Positions 1 through 7,393 of a stretch of DNA of 17,192 nucleotides are shown one piece after another (within the stretch, counting starts at the first letter, position 1; each line of letters opens with the position of its first letter). Position numbers and translations under genes: made by a program. Under the pieces are notes generated by a model. It ran no database searches. It saw only the letters and a list, made by a program, of their open reading frames with translations, and was not told the origin of the DNA. This DNA is from Gammaproteobacteria bacterium. GTDB lineage: Bacteria; Pseudomonadota; Gammaproteobacteria; UBA6429. Location: NCBI GenBank assembly GCA_003232015.1, contig QIKU01000190.1, positions 1 through 17,192 of the forward strand. The letters run 5' to 3'.

Positions 1-920
1 GCATCGGCAGTACTTACTGGTGGCTGCCAGTTAAGGACATTGCGGGTTTTGCTAATATCAACTTGCAGTGAATCCAGTAATCGTCGTGAAACATTTTTTT
101 GCCGCAATAAAGTAGCGCTTATTCTTATCAGCCACGCGGGTATGGGAATAAGCCGGGATGGTTTATCAAGTGCGACTGCCATGGACCTTAATAATTGAGT
201 CAAGGATAAATCCTCACCATCGCTGACTAAAAAAACTTCATTTGCAGCAGCCGGGTGTTCTGTACAAAGCAGAATCAAATCCACCAGGTTATCAAGTGCA
301 ACCAAACTGCGTTTATTTTTAACCATGCCTAAGGGCAAAGGCACGCCTTTATTAACCCAGCGCATCATCGATAAAAAGTTTACTTTTACGCCCGGCCCAT
401 ATACCAGCGGCGGCCGTATAACAACAATATCAATATCACTTGAACGGGCAAGCGCAAATAACTGCTGTTCGGCTTCAAATTTGGAGATGGCGTAGGGATC
501 TTTCGGGCTGCATTTATCTTGTGCGGTAAAAGGCGTATTAATAGTGGTGCTCTCGCCATTTACTTTTATTGAGCTAATGTACACTAAACGTTTAACCCCT
601 GCGGCTAGTGCCTGACGAGCAAGGTTCATTGTTCCGCTGGTATTAATTTCTCTATACTCTAACAGCGGATCAGACGAGCTGTCAGACATAACATGCACAC
701 GTGCAGCCAGATGAATAACACAGTCAACGCCTTTTAAAATATCACCCCAGTGCGTCTTTGAACCAATTTCATCAACAATAAAGTTTTTGTATGCAGCCGC
801 GTCTTCACCCCGGTATGAACGCCGTGTAACGGCATGCACAATATGGCCACATTCAATTAAAACCTGACATACCTTGCGACCGACAAAACCGTTTGCCCCT
901 GTTACAGCAATACAGCCCAT
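1..920 (-). CDS. NAD-dependent epimerase/dehydratase (extended SDR family), C-terminus cut by window edge
   Basis: I translated this by hand. From the ATG at 920-918 there is an uninterrupted frame of 306 codons running off the left edge. A good Shine-Dalgarno (GAGAGGA) lies 7-8 nt upstream. The N-terminus carries the Rossmann nucleotide-binding motif TGANGFVG at residues 7-14. The catalytic pair YAISK follows at about 143-147, with a Ser/Ser segment (YISSIKV, about 114-120) before it. This is the extended short-chain dehydrogenase architecture of UDP-glucose 4-epimerase-like enzymes, which use bound NAD to epimerise or reduce nucleotide sugars in the cytoplasm. Family members of this kind are common in O-antigen and capsule clusters, but the substrate cannot be told from sequence. 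The last visible segment (about VLNWQPPVS) resembles the C-terminal part of the family, so only a few residues are probably missing. No strong promoter was recognised upstream. Confidence 0.9.
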   Translation of the reverse strand, partial: MGCIAVTGANGFVGRKVCQVLIECGHIVHAVTRRSYRGEDAAAYKNFIVDEIGSKTHWGDILKGVDCVIHLAARVHVMSDSSSDPLLEYREINTSGTMNLARQALAAGVKRLVYISSIKVNGESTTINTPFTAQDKCSPKDPYAISKFEAEQQLFALARSSDIDIVVIRPPLVYGPGVKVNFLSMMRWVNKGVPLPLGMVKNKRSLVALDNLVDLILLCTEHPAAANEVFLVSDGEDLSLTQLLRSMAVALDKPSRLIPIPAWLIRISATLLRQKNVSRRLLDSLQVDISKTRNVLNWQPPVSTAD

Positions 921-1026
921 TAATATGTCCTCTCTATTTATCAGTCAACCAAACTATGAATAATCAGGTTTTTTAATTTACTACAGTATAATAATCTAAC
1001 TGAAAAAAATACCAGCATCTAGTTAT

Positions 1027-2340
1027 CTAATATCCAACAGCACGATGATGCCGACTTATTTCTAAAACAAGCTCTTTTTTTAACCCGGCGTCTTTTGCAT
1101 AATCCGCCCAGTGTTCCACCGCAGACATTACATCGTTTAGCACGTTTTCCGGTTTAAACAGGCTAATGGCTTCGCCTGCCTGAATTAAATCTTCGCGGGT
1201 AAAGTTATCGCGTTTTCCATTTAAGCTCATTTGATGCTGGCTGGTCCATTGCCCCGCCGGGTTATGTGAATAGGTGACATCATACGCGGGAGACAGGTGC
1301 CACTTGCCATCGGCTGTCATTAAAAAAGAAATGTTTTTAGTGTGGTCGTCCAGGTTGCGCGCAATGATATTAAACAACATGCGCCGGTATTGTTGTTCGG
1401 CTTCGGCCTTGCTTAAACGTAACTGGCGCATGACCATAAAAGCCTGTTCGTAGCTGTAGGCACCGGCCATATTAAAATCATAATGCGCGATGCCGCATAA
1501 GGTTTGCATGTGGATTTTTTGGCCGTTAGCGCGGTCAAAGCGTTTTGTTATAAAATGGGCACGACCGTTTTCTTCTAATAGCCTGCACGCCGTCATATTA
1601 ATACCGGCAGCCTTTGCCATTAAGTAATAGGCGTATTCTATTCGCCCGTAGCTTTTGGGTTCGCCCAGTTCTAAATCGGTAACGCCGTCAAATTTTAATA
1701 TCCAGTAGTCATACCCTGGCGGCACTTCGCCCTGCCCGGAGATAACATTGCCCCTGGTATCCATTGCGATAACGGCTTTGGGTCGGGCTCCCCCGGCCGA
1801 TGTCCCTACCCGTAATATATCAACAATGGCATCGGCATTATCCTGTTCGCTATTACTCAGTTTTACATCAAGCTTATTACGTTGCTGCATGATTTGTTGA
1901 GTAAGCTGAACCAGGTCGGGCACCTCAACCGGAACGGCCGTATCGTACTTGCCCGTGATAGCGGGTGAAAATTCTAGTGCTCCCATGCCACGTTTGCCGG
2001 TATAACAAAGCCGCTCTACCGGACTAAAACCTACGCTGTCACGACCATTGTGGGCAAGCCAGCTATCAATAATGCGGTTACCAAATTTGTCCGGCAAGGC
2101 ATCGGCCAGTAAACCCGGCAAGCCCATGTAGGTGTCTTTATTTAATGCGGGAAAGGAAAATTTACTGTCGCCATGACGTGCATCCTCCAGGTTCATATGT
2201 ATGGGGGCGATATCCAACCCGTGTTTAAGAAAGCCTGGATCGTATTCAAAAATGGCGTAGCTGCGATCATCCAGCCAGGAGACCGCCCCCGCGGTTTCGC
2301 CCCACAACGAGACCAGCGCCGTGTCCAGCTTTTTTACCAT
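1027..2340 (-). CDS. hipA: HipA-family serine/threonine kinase toxin
   Basis: A 437-residue protein of normal HipA length. An N-terminal HipA-type domain (about 1-120) precedes the kinase core. Visible core elements are the Gly-rich loop VGTSAGGARPK (178-188), which holds the Ser corresponding to the regulatory autophosphorylation site of E. coli HipA, and the ATP-binding lysine in WILKFDG (K216). The catalytic loop RNLDDHTKN (328-336) gives D331 as likely base and N336 as metal ligand. The DFG-equivalent Asp lies in AYDV (D354). All expected catalytic residues are present, so the toxin is predicted active. Known HipA proteins phosphorylate aminoacyl-tRNA synthetases (GltX in E. coli) and induce dormancy; the target here is unknown. 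Its ATG overlaps the hipB stop by 7 nt (ATGGTAA), which implies translational coupling. No clear terminator follows. Confidence 0.93.
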   Translation of the reverse strand: MVKKLDTALVSLWGETAGAVSWLDDRSYAIFEYDPGFLKHGLDIAPIHMNLEDARHGDSKFSFPALNKDTYMGLPGLLADALPDKFGNRIIDSWLAHNGRDSVGFSPVERLCYTGKRGMGALEFSPAITGKYDTAVPVEVPDLVQLTQQIMQQRNKLDVKLSNSEQDNADAIVDILRVGTSAGGARPKAVIAMDTRGNVISGQGEVPPGYDYWILKFDGVTDLELGEPKSYGRIEYAYYLMAKAAGINMTACRLLEENGRAHFITKRFDRANGQKIHMQTLCGIAHYDFNMAGAYSYEQAFMVMRQLRLSKAEAEQQYRRMLFNIIARNLDDHTKNISFLMTADGKWHLSPAYDVTYSHNPAGQWTSQHQMSLNGKRDNFTREDLIQAGEAISLFKPENVLNDVMSAVEHWADYAKDAGLKKELVLEISRHHRAVGY

Positions 2341-2678
2341 TGCGATTCGTCGTCAGCGGTGTTGGCAGGCTTGTTTTTTAAATGATAACCGGATGCCCGT
2401 TCCCGTACCTTGCCCTGCCTTTTAACCAGTTGCAAAGGGCTGATGGATATTTCAGGAATAAAGCTGTTCAACTGCTCCAATGCGCCAAGCTCCCTTAATA
2501 CCGCGATAATGGTGGATAGCTTACCCCGCCCCGACTCCAACGCCTTAATAGAATTCAGTGACAAAGTGGTTAACGCGGCTAATTCTTTTTGGGTGATGTT
2601 TTTTGCCAGACGCAGTGCTTTAAAGCGGTTACCCAGCTCAAACTCGATGCCTTTATCTGAAAATGTGTAAAAATCCAT
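2334..2678 (-). CDS. hipB: HipB-type XRE-family antitoxin and repressor
   Basis: A 114-residue protein with a Cro/C1-type helix-turn-helix at about residues 16-68: FKALRLAKNITQKELA, then the recognition helix around SLNSIKALESGRG. A basic tail follows (KRQGKVRERASG). Length and position directly upstream of hipA, with a 7-nt overlap, fit the antitoxin that sequesters HipA and represses the operon. The ATG at 2678 has an AGGG ribosome-binding element that lies inside a palindrome (2685-2699), so repressor binding there could affect initiation as well as transcription. The tail beyond the HTH is longer than in a minimal HipB and may be the toxin-binding or degradation segment; that part is inference. 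Confidence 0.9.
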   Translation of the reverse strand: MDFYTFSDKGIEFELGNRFKALRLAKNITQKELAALTTLSLNSIKALESGRGKLSTIIAVLRELGALEQLNSFIPEISISPLQLVKRQGKVRERASGYHLKNKPANTADDESQW

Positions 2679-2684
2679 AGAAGC

Positions 2685-2699
2685 CCTGTATTTAACAGG
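2685..2699. promoter_or_regulatory. Candidate HipB operator, palindrome at the ribosome-binding site
   Basis: Perfect inverted repeat CCTGT-N5-ACAGG between the hipB promoter and its ATG. HipB proteins bind dyad operators near their own promoter. The E. coli sequence is different, so assignment rests on position and symmetry only. Confidence 0.4.
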
Positions 2700-2725
2700 T
2701 AAAAGTTATTTATGCAAATAAAATA

Positions 2726-2735
2726 CTTAATTAAG
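2726..2735. promoter_or_regulatory. Palindrome at the predicted hipB transcription start
   Basis: Perfect 10-bp palindrome CTTAATTAAG just downstream of the -10 box, covering the expected start point. It is a second operator candidate. Being AT-rich, it could also be chance. Confidence 0.3.
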
Positions 2736-2738
2736 GCT

Positions 2739-2766
2739 ATTATAGAGCAGGTTGAATAAATATCAA
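2739..2766 (-). promoter_or_regulatory. Sigma-70 promoter of hipBA
   Basis: On the minus strand, TTGATA (2766-2761) and a perfect TATAAT (2744-2739) are separated by 16 bp, about 60 nt upstream of the hipB ATG. The tract is strongly AT-rich. Confidence 0.65.
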
Positions 2767-2932
2767 TTTATTTTTTATTAAAATCCCTTTTATTGGCTTT
2801 TAATCCACAAAAATGATATTTAAGCCCTTTTTAAGGCTATTACAAAAAGCATAAACAAAATTACTGCTAAATTTTATACAAAGCGAAACACACAAGGCTA
2901 GATAAGTGCTCGTTTAAATTAAGGAGGGAAAA

Positions 2933-3008
2933 TGGGGTGGCTGACGGGGCTCGAACCCGCGACGACCGGAATCACAATCCGGGACTCTACCAACTGAGCT
3001 ACAGCCAC
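2933..3008 (-). tRNA. tRNA-His(GUG)
   Basis: A full cloverleaf can be drawn. Acceptor GTGGCTG (3008-3002) pairs with CAGCCAC (2943-2937). The anticodon stem CCGGA/TCCGG encloses loop TTGTGAT, giving anticodon GTG. Discriminator C73 (2936) and encoded CCA (2935-2933) follow. The base before position 1 (3009) is G on the minus strand, the G-1 identity element of tRNA-His. It is the last of three tRNAs in the operon. Confidence 0.97.
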
Positions 3009-3056
3009 CATTGAACTGATATGTAACACCTGCTTTGCGCAGATTAAAAGCATGTT

Positions 3057-3503
3057 TGGCGCGCCCGAGAGGATTTGAACCTCTGACCCACGGCTTAGCT
3101 TACCACTACAGTTTTCACTGCCAAAAACAGTCTTTTGTTTGTGGTCTGGACCATCTCTTCACCGTTTCAGGTGCTGCACGTATGGCCTCTACGGAACCCC
3201 ACGATAATCATGTACAAACTTAATATGTTTGTTTTGATTATTCTTAGGCATTTCTACCCTCAATGTTTGCAGTTTGTTAACGCATATTGAGCCTTTAAAA
3301 TGCCTAGATTACCTGGAAATAATTGGCAACCATAGGTTTCCTCGGGATTGCCATCAGCCCTGCTTTTATCACAGACTGTTAAGGTTTCCCCGATATAGTG
3401 CAGTCCACTTTACAGGTTTTTGTTTCCCTGCAAAGGCTCCTATTTTCGTAATTAACTTTACGATCTTAAAGGCCGTTGCTCTATCCAACTGAGCTACGGG
3501 CGC
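3057..3503 (-). tRNA. tRNA-Arg(UCU), split by a 370-nt group I intron
   Basis: The 5' exon is 3503-3469 (35 nt) and the 3' exon 3098-3057 including encoded CCA. Joined, they make a cloverleaf: acceptor GCGCCCG/CGGGCGC, D stem GCTC/GAGC, anticodon stem ACGGC/GCCGT, T stem AGAGG/CCTCT, discriminator G. The anticodon loop reads CUU-CUAA, so the anticodon is UCU. The D arm and anticodon-loop bases agree with my recollection of E. coli argU. The gene is unreadable as a normal tRNA because the intron falls between wobble base 34 and base 35. The 5' exon ends in U and the intron ends in G, as group I splicing requires. The mature tRNA reads AGA and AGG codons, so decoding these depends on splicing unless another gene copy exists elsewhere. 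Confidence 0.93.
3099..3468 (-). ncRNA. Group I self-splicing intron (IC3-like) in the tRNA-Arg anticodon
   Basis: The core helices can be assigned from the minus-strand sequence. P1: exon CUU with guide GAG inside GGAGCC. P2: hairpin 5' CUUUGCAGG / CCUGUAAAG 3'. P3: CUGCAC (3403-3398) with GUGCAG (3179-3174). P4: UCGGG (3393-3389) with CCCGA (3346-3342), containing GGGAAACC and GGCAAUCC, which I recall as conserved in the cyanobacterial tRNA-Leu(UAA) intron. P7: GGCCAU (3187-3182) with AUGGUC (3154-3149). P8: CACC (3173-3170) with GGUG (3163-3160). P9: CCAC/GUGG. The terminal G is 3099. A 9-bp extra hairpin (UAGGCAUUU/AAAUGCCUA, 3306-3298 and 3253-3245) lies in the P6 or peripheral region. 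I see no endonuclease reading frame in it. The insertion point (34/35) is that of the tRNA-Leu(UAA) intron. Confidence 0.9.
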
Positions 3504-3566
3504 TAACTGCTTAATCCTACCATACTGGTATGAACAATCGTTTAATTGCTGGAGGGATTAATAAAA

Positions 3567-3643
3567 TGGTCGGGGTAGAGAGATTCGAACTCCCGACATC
3601 CTGCTCCCAAAGCAGGCGCGCTACCAGACTGCGCTATACCCCG
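3567..3643 (-). tRNA. tRNA-Pro(UGG)
   Basis: Acceptor CGGGGTA (3643-3637) pairs with TACCCCG (3577-3571). The anticodon stem CCTGC/GCAGG encloses loop TTTGGGA, giving anticodon TGG. Discriminator A (3570) and encoded CCA (3569-3567) follow. It is the first gene of the operon, 63 nt before tRNA-Arg. Confidence 0.97.
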
Positions 3644-3655
3644 AACAAGGGCGCG

Positions 3656-3684
3656 ATAATACGCAAACATCCCATTCAGGTCAA
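3656..3684 (-). promoter_or_regulatory. Promoter of the tRNA-Pro/Arg/His operon
   Basis: On the minus strand, TTGACC (3684-3679) and TATTAT (3661-3656) are separated by exactly 17 bp. They are followed by a GC-rich discriminator CGCGCCC, the hallmark of stringently controlled stable-RNA promoters. The predicted start, about 3649, is only a few bases before tRNA-Pro. Confidence 0.85.
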
Positions 3685-3788
3685 GGCCAGCCCTGCTTTG
3701 TGCCGCATTTTTGTTTAAAATTCGACACTTGGCGAACGTGCCACTTCATGCGAAACTAGCCTTTTCATTTCGCAGGCATTTCATCCCC

Positions 3789-4640
3789 ATGACGGCTCAA
3801 TTAATCGACGGCAAGGCCATAGCGGCGCAACTACGCAAAGATGTTAAAAAAGGTGTGGAAGCACGCATAAAACAGGGTAAACCGGCACCCGGTCTGGCCG
3901 TGGTTTTAGTGGGCAGCGACCCGGCTTCGGAAGTGTATGTGCGAAATAAGCATAAAGGCTGCGAAGATGCCGGGATTGCCTCCATTGCTCATAATTTAGA
4001 TAGCAACACCAGCCAGGATGAGCTTTTAAACCTGATTGACCGCCTGAACACTAACCCGGATGTACACGGTATTTTGGTACAAATGCCTTTGCCTGAGCAT
4101 ATCGACCCGGAAACGGTCATTGAACGCATTTCGCCATTGAAAGATGTGGATGGTTTTCATCCTTATAATATAGGCCGTTTGGCCATTCGTATGCCGGTTT
4201 TACGCTCCTGCACACCTTATGGCGTGATGACGCTATTGGCCTCAACCGGCCAACCCATTCGCGGCCAGCATGCCGTGGTGGTGGGCGCATCCAACCATGT
4301 TGGACGACCGATGATGCTTGAACTAATGCTTGCTGGCTGTACCACCACTATTTGCCATCGTTTTACCCAAAATCTGCAAGAAATGGTTAAACAGGCCGAT
4401 ATTGTGGTCGTTGCCGTTGGCAAACCCGGTATTGTCGATGGCAACTGGATTAAAAAAGGCGCGGTAGTGATCGACGTGGGCATTAACCGCACCGACGATG
4501 GCAAGCTGGTGGGTGATGTGGATTTTGAAACCGCCAAACAAAATGCTGGCTGGATAACCCCGGTTCCCGGCGGCGTGGGGCCAATGACCGTGGCAACATT
4601 GATGCAAAATACGTTGGAAGCGGCGAATAACGAAAGCTAG
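3789..4640 (+). CDS. folD: Bifunctional methylene-THF dehydrogenase / methenyl-THF cyclohydrolase
   Basis: A 283-residue FolD, close to the usual 280-290. I chose the ATG at 3789 because [17 protein letters not shown] matches the family N-terminus; upstream in-frame codons (from 3711) add a 26-residue non-homologous leader. It interconverts 5,10-methylene-, methenyl- and 10-formyl-tetrahydrofolate with NADP in the cytosol. Motifs: [13 protein letters not shown] with the catalytic Tyr and Lys near residues 50-56, [10 protein letters not shown], the cofactor-binding segment [22 protein letters not shown], and the C-terminal signature [20 protein letters not shown]. It is transcribed divergently from the tRNA operon across a short shared intergenic region. 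Its last codons (about ATAACGAAAGCTAG) recur, slightly altered, in the downstream repeat array. Confidence 0.97.
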   Translation: MTAQLIDGKAIAAQLRKDVKKGVEARIKQGKPAPGLAVVLVGSDPASEVYVRNKHKGCEDAGIASIAHNLDSNTSQDELLNLIDRLNTNPDVHGILVQMPLPEHIDPETVIERISPLKDVDGFHPYNIGRLAIRMPVLRSCTPYGVMTLLASTGQPIRGQHAVVVGASNHVGRPMMLELMLAGCTTTICHRFTQNLQEMVKQADIVVVAVGKPGIVDGNWIKKGAVVIDVGINRTDDGKLVGDVDFETAKQNAGWITPVPGGVGPMTVATLMQNTLEAANNES

Positions 4641-4666
4641 CAGCACGCCTGATGGTTGACTACAAA

Positions 4667-5065
4667 GTAGGATGGGTGGAGCTTTGCGCAACCCATCACC
4701 CTGTTTGAACGCGATGGGTTTTACCCATCCTACGCCTGATAACGAAAGCTGGAAACACACCGGTGCTTGGCTACAAAGTAGGATGGGTGGAGCTTTGCGT
4801 AACCCATCACCCTGTTTGAATACGATGGTTTTACCCATCCTACGCCTGATAACAAAACTGGAAACACACCGATACTTGACTACAAAGTAGGATGGGTGGA
4901 GCTTTGCGCAACCCATTACCCCTGTTTGGACATGATGGGTTTTTACCCATCCTACGCCTGATAACCAAAGCTGGAAACACATCGGTGGTTGGCTGCAAAG
5001 TAGGATGGGTGGAGCTTTGCGTAACCCATCACCCTGTTTGAACACGATGGGTTTTACCCATCCTA
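4667..5065. repeat. Four tandem copies of a REP-like palindrome, period about 111 bp
   Basis: Palindromic units lie at 4667-4733, 4778-4843, 4887-4955 and 5000-5065. Each starts GTAGGATGGGTGGAGC and ends ACCCATCCTAC (the last ends CCTAT), with internal AACCCATC and CGATGGGT pairing partners. They can fold into a long two-part stem-loop. Spacers of about 43 bp are similar to each other and begin GCCTGATAACGAAAGCTGG or a close variant. Start-to-start distances are 111, 109 and 113 bp. The array fills the region between convergent folD and the downstream gene and may act as a transcription barrier; no U-tract is present. Antisense frames through it are by-products of the repeat. No transposase gene is visible. 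Confidence 0.95.
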
Positions 5066-5086
5066 TCTGGTAAGTAGGCCGGTTGT

Positions 5087-5728
5087 TTACTGCGGTGTAA
5101 TGTACTTACCCAGTTTTGTCGGTAGCTTTCCAACACACAGTGCATAAACTTTTTCTTCAACCGGGTTGCCTTCCATCGACGCAGCATACAGCTCGTCTTC
5201 ATCCAGCATAAATTCAAACGGTTTGCCTTTATATTCGCCTTCGCAGCGCTCCAGAATGATATCACCAGAAGCATCAAAAGATCGAAAACCATGTAATTTA
5301 CCACTGTACTGGTGGAAGCTAATAAGGGTTTGAACCGGTGCGTTATGGTAGCCCGGTAAATAAGCCGCCAGGAAGTCACGCGCCACGCGACCTTTGTCGT
5401 CATGCACATAAACTTCAATGGTGTGCATCACGTCCGGGTTGTTTTTTTCCCACTGTACTTTACTTAACAGCTTACCGGTTTTTTTTGAAATATAATTTTC
5501 TTCGATATAAAAGTCTTTATTACCTGCATACCCGCCAATGGATTTTTTCATCTCATGGCGGTGTTTTTTAATAAGCATATGGTGTAGCTTTAATGTGTCG
5601 TTTGCAAAGGCTGTCCATTTGCGAATATGGTGATTGTCTTCCTTCATCGCCGTATCGTCTACAGCAAAGGTATGAGCCATAACACCTAAAAAACCGGCAA
5701 CAATCAAAATAATTTTAACAGTTCGCAT
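5087..5728 (-). CDS. Small secreted protein of unknown function
   Basis: About 213 residues. The N-terminus MRTVKIILIVAGFLGVMAHTFA is a typical signal peptide with basic start, hydrophobic core and a likely cut after TFA, so the protein should be periplasmic or exported. There are two adjacent ATGs (5731 and 5728); I prefer 5728 because the AAGGGG ribosome-binding site is better spaced to it. The mature part is hydrophilic and rich in charged residues, with a His/Lys-rich segment (about KLHHMLIKKHRHEMKK) near its start. One cysteine lies in the segment LERCEGEYKG and another near the C-terminus. I recognise no domain family. It lies 57-60 nt downstream of cysS on the same strand and could be its distal operon partner, although nothing suggests a shared function. 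Confidence 0.75.
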   Translation of the reverse strand: MRTVKIILIVAGFLGVMAHTFAVDDTAMKEDNHHIRKWTAFANDTLKLHHMLIKKHRHEMKKSIGGYAGNKDFYIEENYISKKTGKLLSKVQWEKNNPDVMHTIEVYVHDDKGRVARDFLAAYLPGYHNAPVQTLISFHQYSGKLHGFRSFDASGDIILERCEGEYKGKPFEFMLDEDELYAASMEGNPVEEKVYALCVGKLPTKLGKYITPQ

Positions 5729-5788
5729 CATTATCCCCTTATTTGCTCAACCATGAATAAAAGCCGGCAAGCCATTTACAAGTTCAGC

Positions 5789-7183
5789 CTACTCTCTGCG
5801 CCAGCTTGTTTGCCCACCCGAGTCTTCTAAAATAATACCCTGTTCTTTTAATTTGTCACGGATACGATCACTCTCTGCCCAGTCTTTGTTGCATCTTGCA
5901 TCGTTTCGCTGCTGAATCAGCTCTTCGATGGCCTGATCGCTCAAACCACCTTGCTCGTTTTGCCCTGCTTTTAAAAATGCGTCGGGGGTTTGCTGCAATA
6001 AACCCAGCTGTGTTGCCAGAAATTTTAAGCTGGCGGCGGCTCGTTCAGCCTTTGATAAGTCTGTTTGGCGAAAACGGTTAATATCTTTGGCCAAATCAAA
6101 CAAGCTCGATAAGGCTTCAGGGGTATTAAAGTCATCATCCATGGCTTTATAAAACTTGTCGATGGCTGCGCCTTTATTGTTTTCAGCGGTGACCGATTCC
6201 ATTCCACGCAAAGCTGTGTATAACGTGGTTAATGCCGCTTTAGCATTATTTAAATTAGCCTCAGAATAATTCAGCGGGCTGCGATATTGGCTGGTTAAAA
6301 TAAAGTAACGGATCACTTCGGGCGCATATTGCTTTACCACTTCACGAATAGTAAAAAAATTACCCAGCGACTTTGACATTTTTTCTTCATCGATACGTAC
6401 AAAACCGTTATGCATCCAGACATTAACAAACTTTTCACCGGTTGCACCTTCGCTTTGTGCAATTTCGTTTTCATGGTGCGGAAACTGTAAGTCCATTCCG
6501 CCTCCATGAATGTCAAAATGGTTGCCCAGGCAATGAGTCGACATGGCCGAACATTCGATATGCCAACCCGGCCGCCCATTTCCCCAGGGCGATGGCCAAT
6601 GGGGTTCGCTTGGCTTGGCGGCTTTCCATAAAACAAAATCAAGTGGGTCGTTTTTAGCTTTGTCCACTTCTACCCGCTCCCCTGCGCGTAAGTCTTCCAG
6701 CTTTTTGCCTGACAACTGGCCATAATCGGCAAAGTGACTAATCGCATAATAAACGTCACCATTATCGGCCGCATAAGCTTTACCGTTTTTAATCAAAGCC
6801 TCTATCATTTCTATAATTTGTGACATATAGGCCGTTGCACAGGGTTCCTGATTAGGCGTCAAAACATCCAATGCAGCCGCATCTTCATGCATGGCGGCAA
6901 TAAAACGGCTTGTTAGCTGGCTGAAATCTTCATTATTTTCATTGGCTCGCTGGATAATTTTATCGTCAATATCAGTAATATTGCGTACATAGGTCACATG
7001 CTCCTTGCCGTAAATCTGACACAAATAACGATAAATCACGTCAAAAACAACCAATACCCGCGCATGGCCAATATGGCAAAAGTCATATACGGTCATGCCG
7101 CACACGTATAAACGGACGTTTTCGGGGTCAATGGGGTTAAAGGTTTCTTTTTGCTTGCTCAGGCTGTTATAAACGACCAACAT
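5789..7183 (-). CDS. cysS: Cysteinyl-tRNA synthetase
   Basis: A 464-residue class Ia synthetase of normal length that charges tRNA-Cys in the cytosol. Signature elements are HIGH at 37-40 and KMSKS at 268-272. The zinc ligands that discriminate cysteine are C28 (in VCGMT), C211 (in ECSAMS), H236 and E240 (in FPHHENE); these align with C28, C209, H234 and E238 of the E. coli enzyme. WHIECSAMS and [19 protein letters not shown] are strongly family-specific. The C-terminal helical anticodon-binding region ends in [15 protein letters not shown], also typical. It is divergent from ppiA across about 210 bp. The ribosome-binding site is weak (GAGA, about 10 nt upstream). Confidence 0.98.
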   Translation of the reverse strand: MLVVYNSLSKQKETFNPIDPENVRLYVCGMTVYDFCHIGHARVLVVFDVIYRYLCQIYGKEHVTYVRNITDIDDKIIQRANENNEDFSQLTSRFIAAMHEDAAALDVLTPNQEPCATAYMSQIIEMIEALIKNGKAYAADNGDVYYAISHFADYGQLSGKKLEDLRAGERVEVDKAKNDPLDFVLWKAAKPSEPHWPSPWGNGRPGWHIECSAMSTHCLGNHFDIHGGGMDLQFPHHENEIAQSEGATGEKFVNVWMHNGFVRIDEEKMSKSLGNFFTIREVVKQYAPEVIRYFILTSQYRSPLNYSEANLNNAKAALTTLYTALRGMESVTAENNKGAAIDKFYKAMDDDFNTPEALSSLFDLAKDINRFRQTDLSKAERAAASLKFLATQLGLLQQTPDAFLKAGQNEQGGLSDQAIEELIQQRNDARCNKDWAESDRIRDKLKEQGIILEDSGGQTSWRRE

Positions 7184-7313
7184 GTGTTTTATATCTCGAC
7201 TATTAAATGGAATAAAGGGCTATTTTACCTGTGGCCAACACATAAATACCAGCACAGTTATTCCTTACACAAATTTACTCGATGAAACCACGCCCATCCC
7301 CGGCAAAAGAAGC

Positions 7314-7343
7314 TAGACCAACCCCCCTAAATCTTAGTATGAT
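7314..7343 (+). promoter_or_regulatory. Possible promoter of ppiA-ppiB-lpxH
   Basis: TAGACC (7314-7319) and TATGAT (7338-7343) are 18 bp apart, about 50 nt before the ppiA ATG. The -35 match is modest. Confidence 0.4.
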
Positions 7344-7393
7344 CGCGCCAAATGGCACAAAACTGTCCACCACACTGTAAAATGGAATCACTA

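Noticed and set aside
2824..2842. Intrinsic terminator after tRNA-His
   Set aside because: AGCC...GGCT can pair for only 4 bp and the following tract is mixed A/T, too weak to call.
3274..3492. Plus-strand open frame across the tRNA-Arg region
   Set aside because: It is antisense to the group I intron and the tRNA 5' exon; the RNA structure explains the sequence.
3711..3788. Longer folD start
   Set aside because: The added 26 residues have no family counterpart and lie in the promoter region shared with the tRNA operon.
4323..5045. Minus-strand open frame of 240 codons with four near-identical protein repeats
   Set aside because: It is the antisense of folD continued through the REP array; the protein repeats merely reflect the DNA repeat, and no ribosome-binding site or family match supports it.
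4667..5065. CRISPR array
   Set aside because: Repeats are about 67-bp palindromes and spacers are similar to each other, unlike CRISPR spacers; no cas genes are present.
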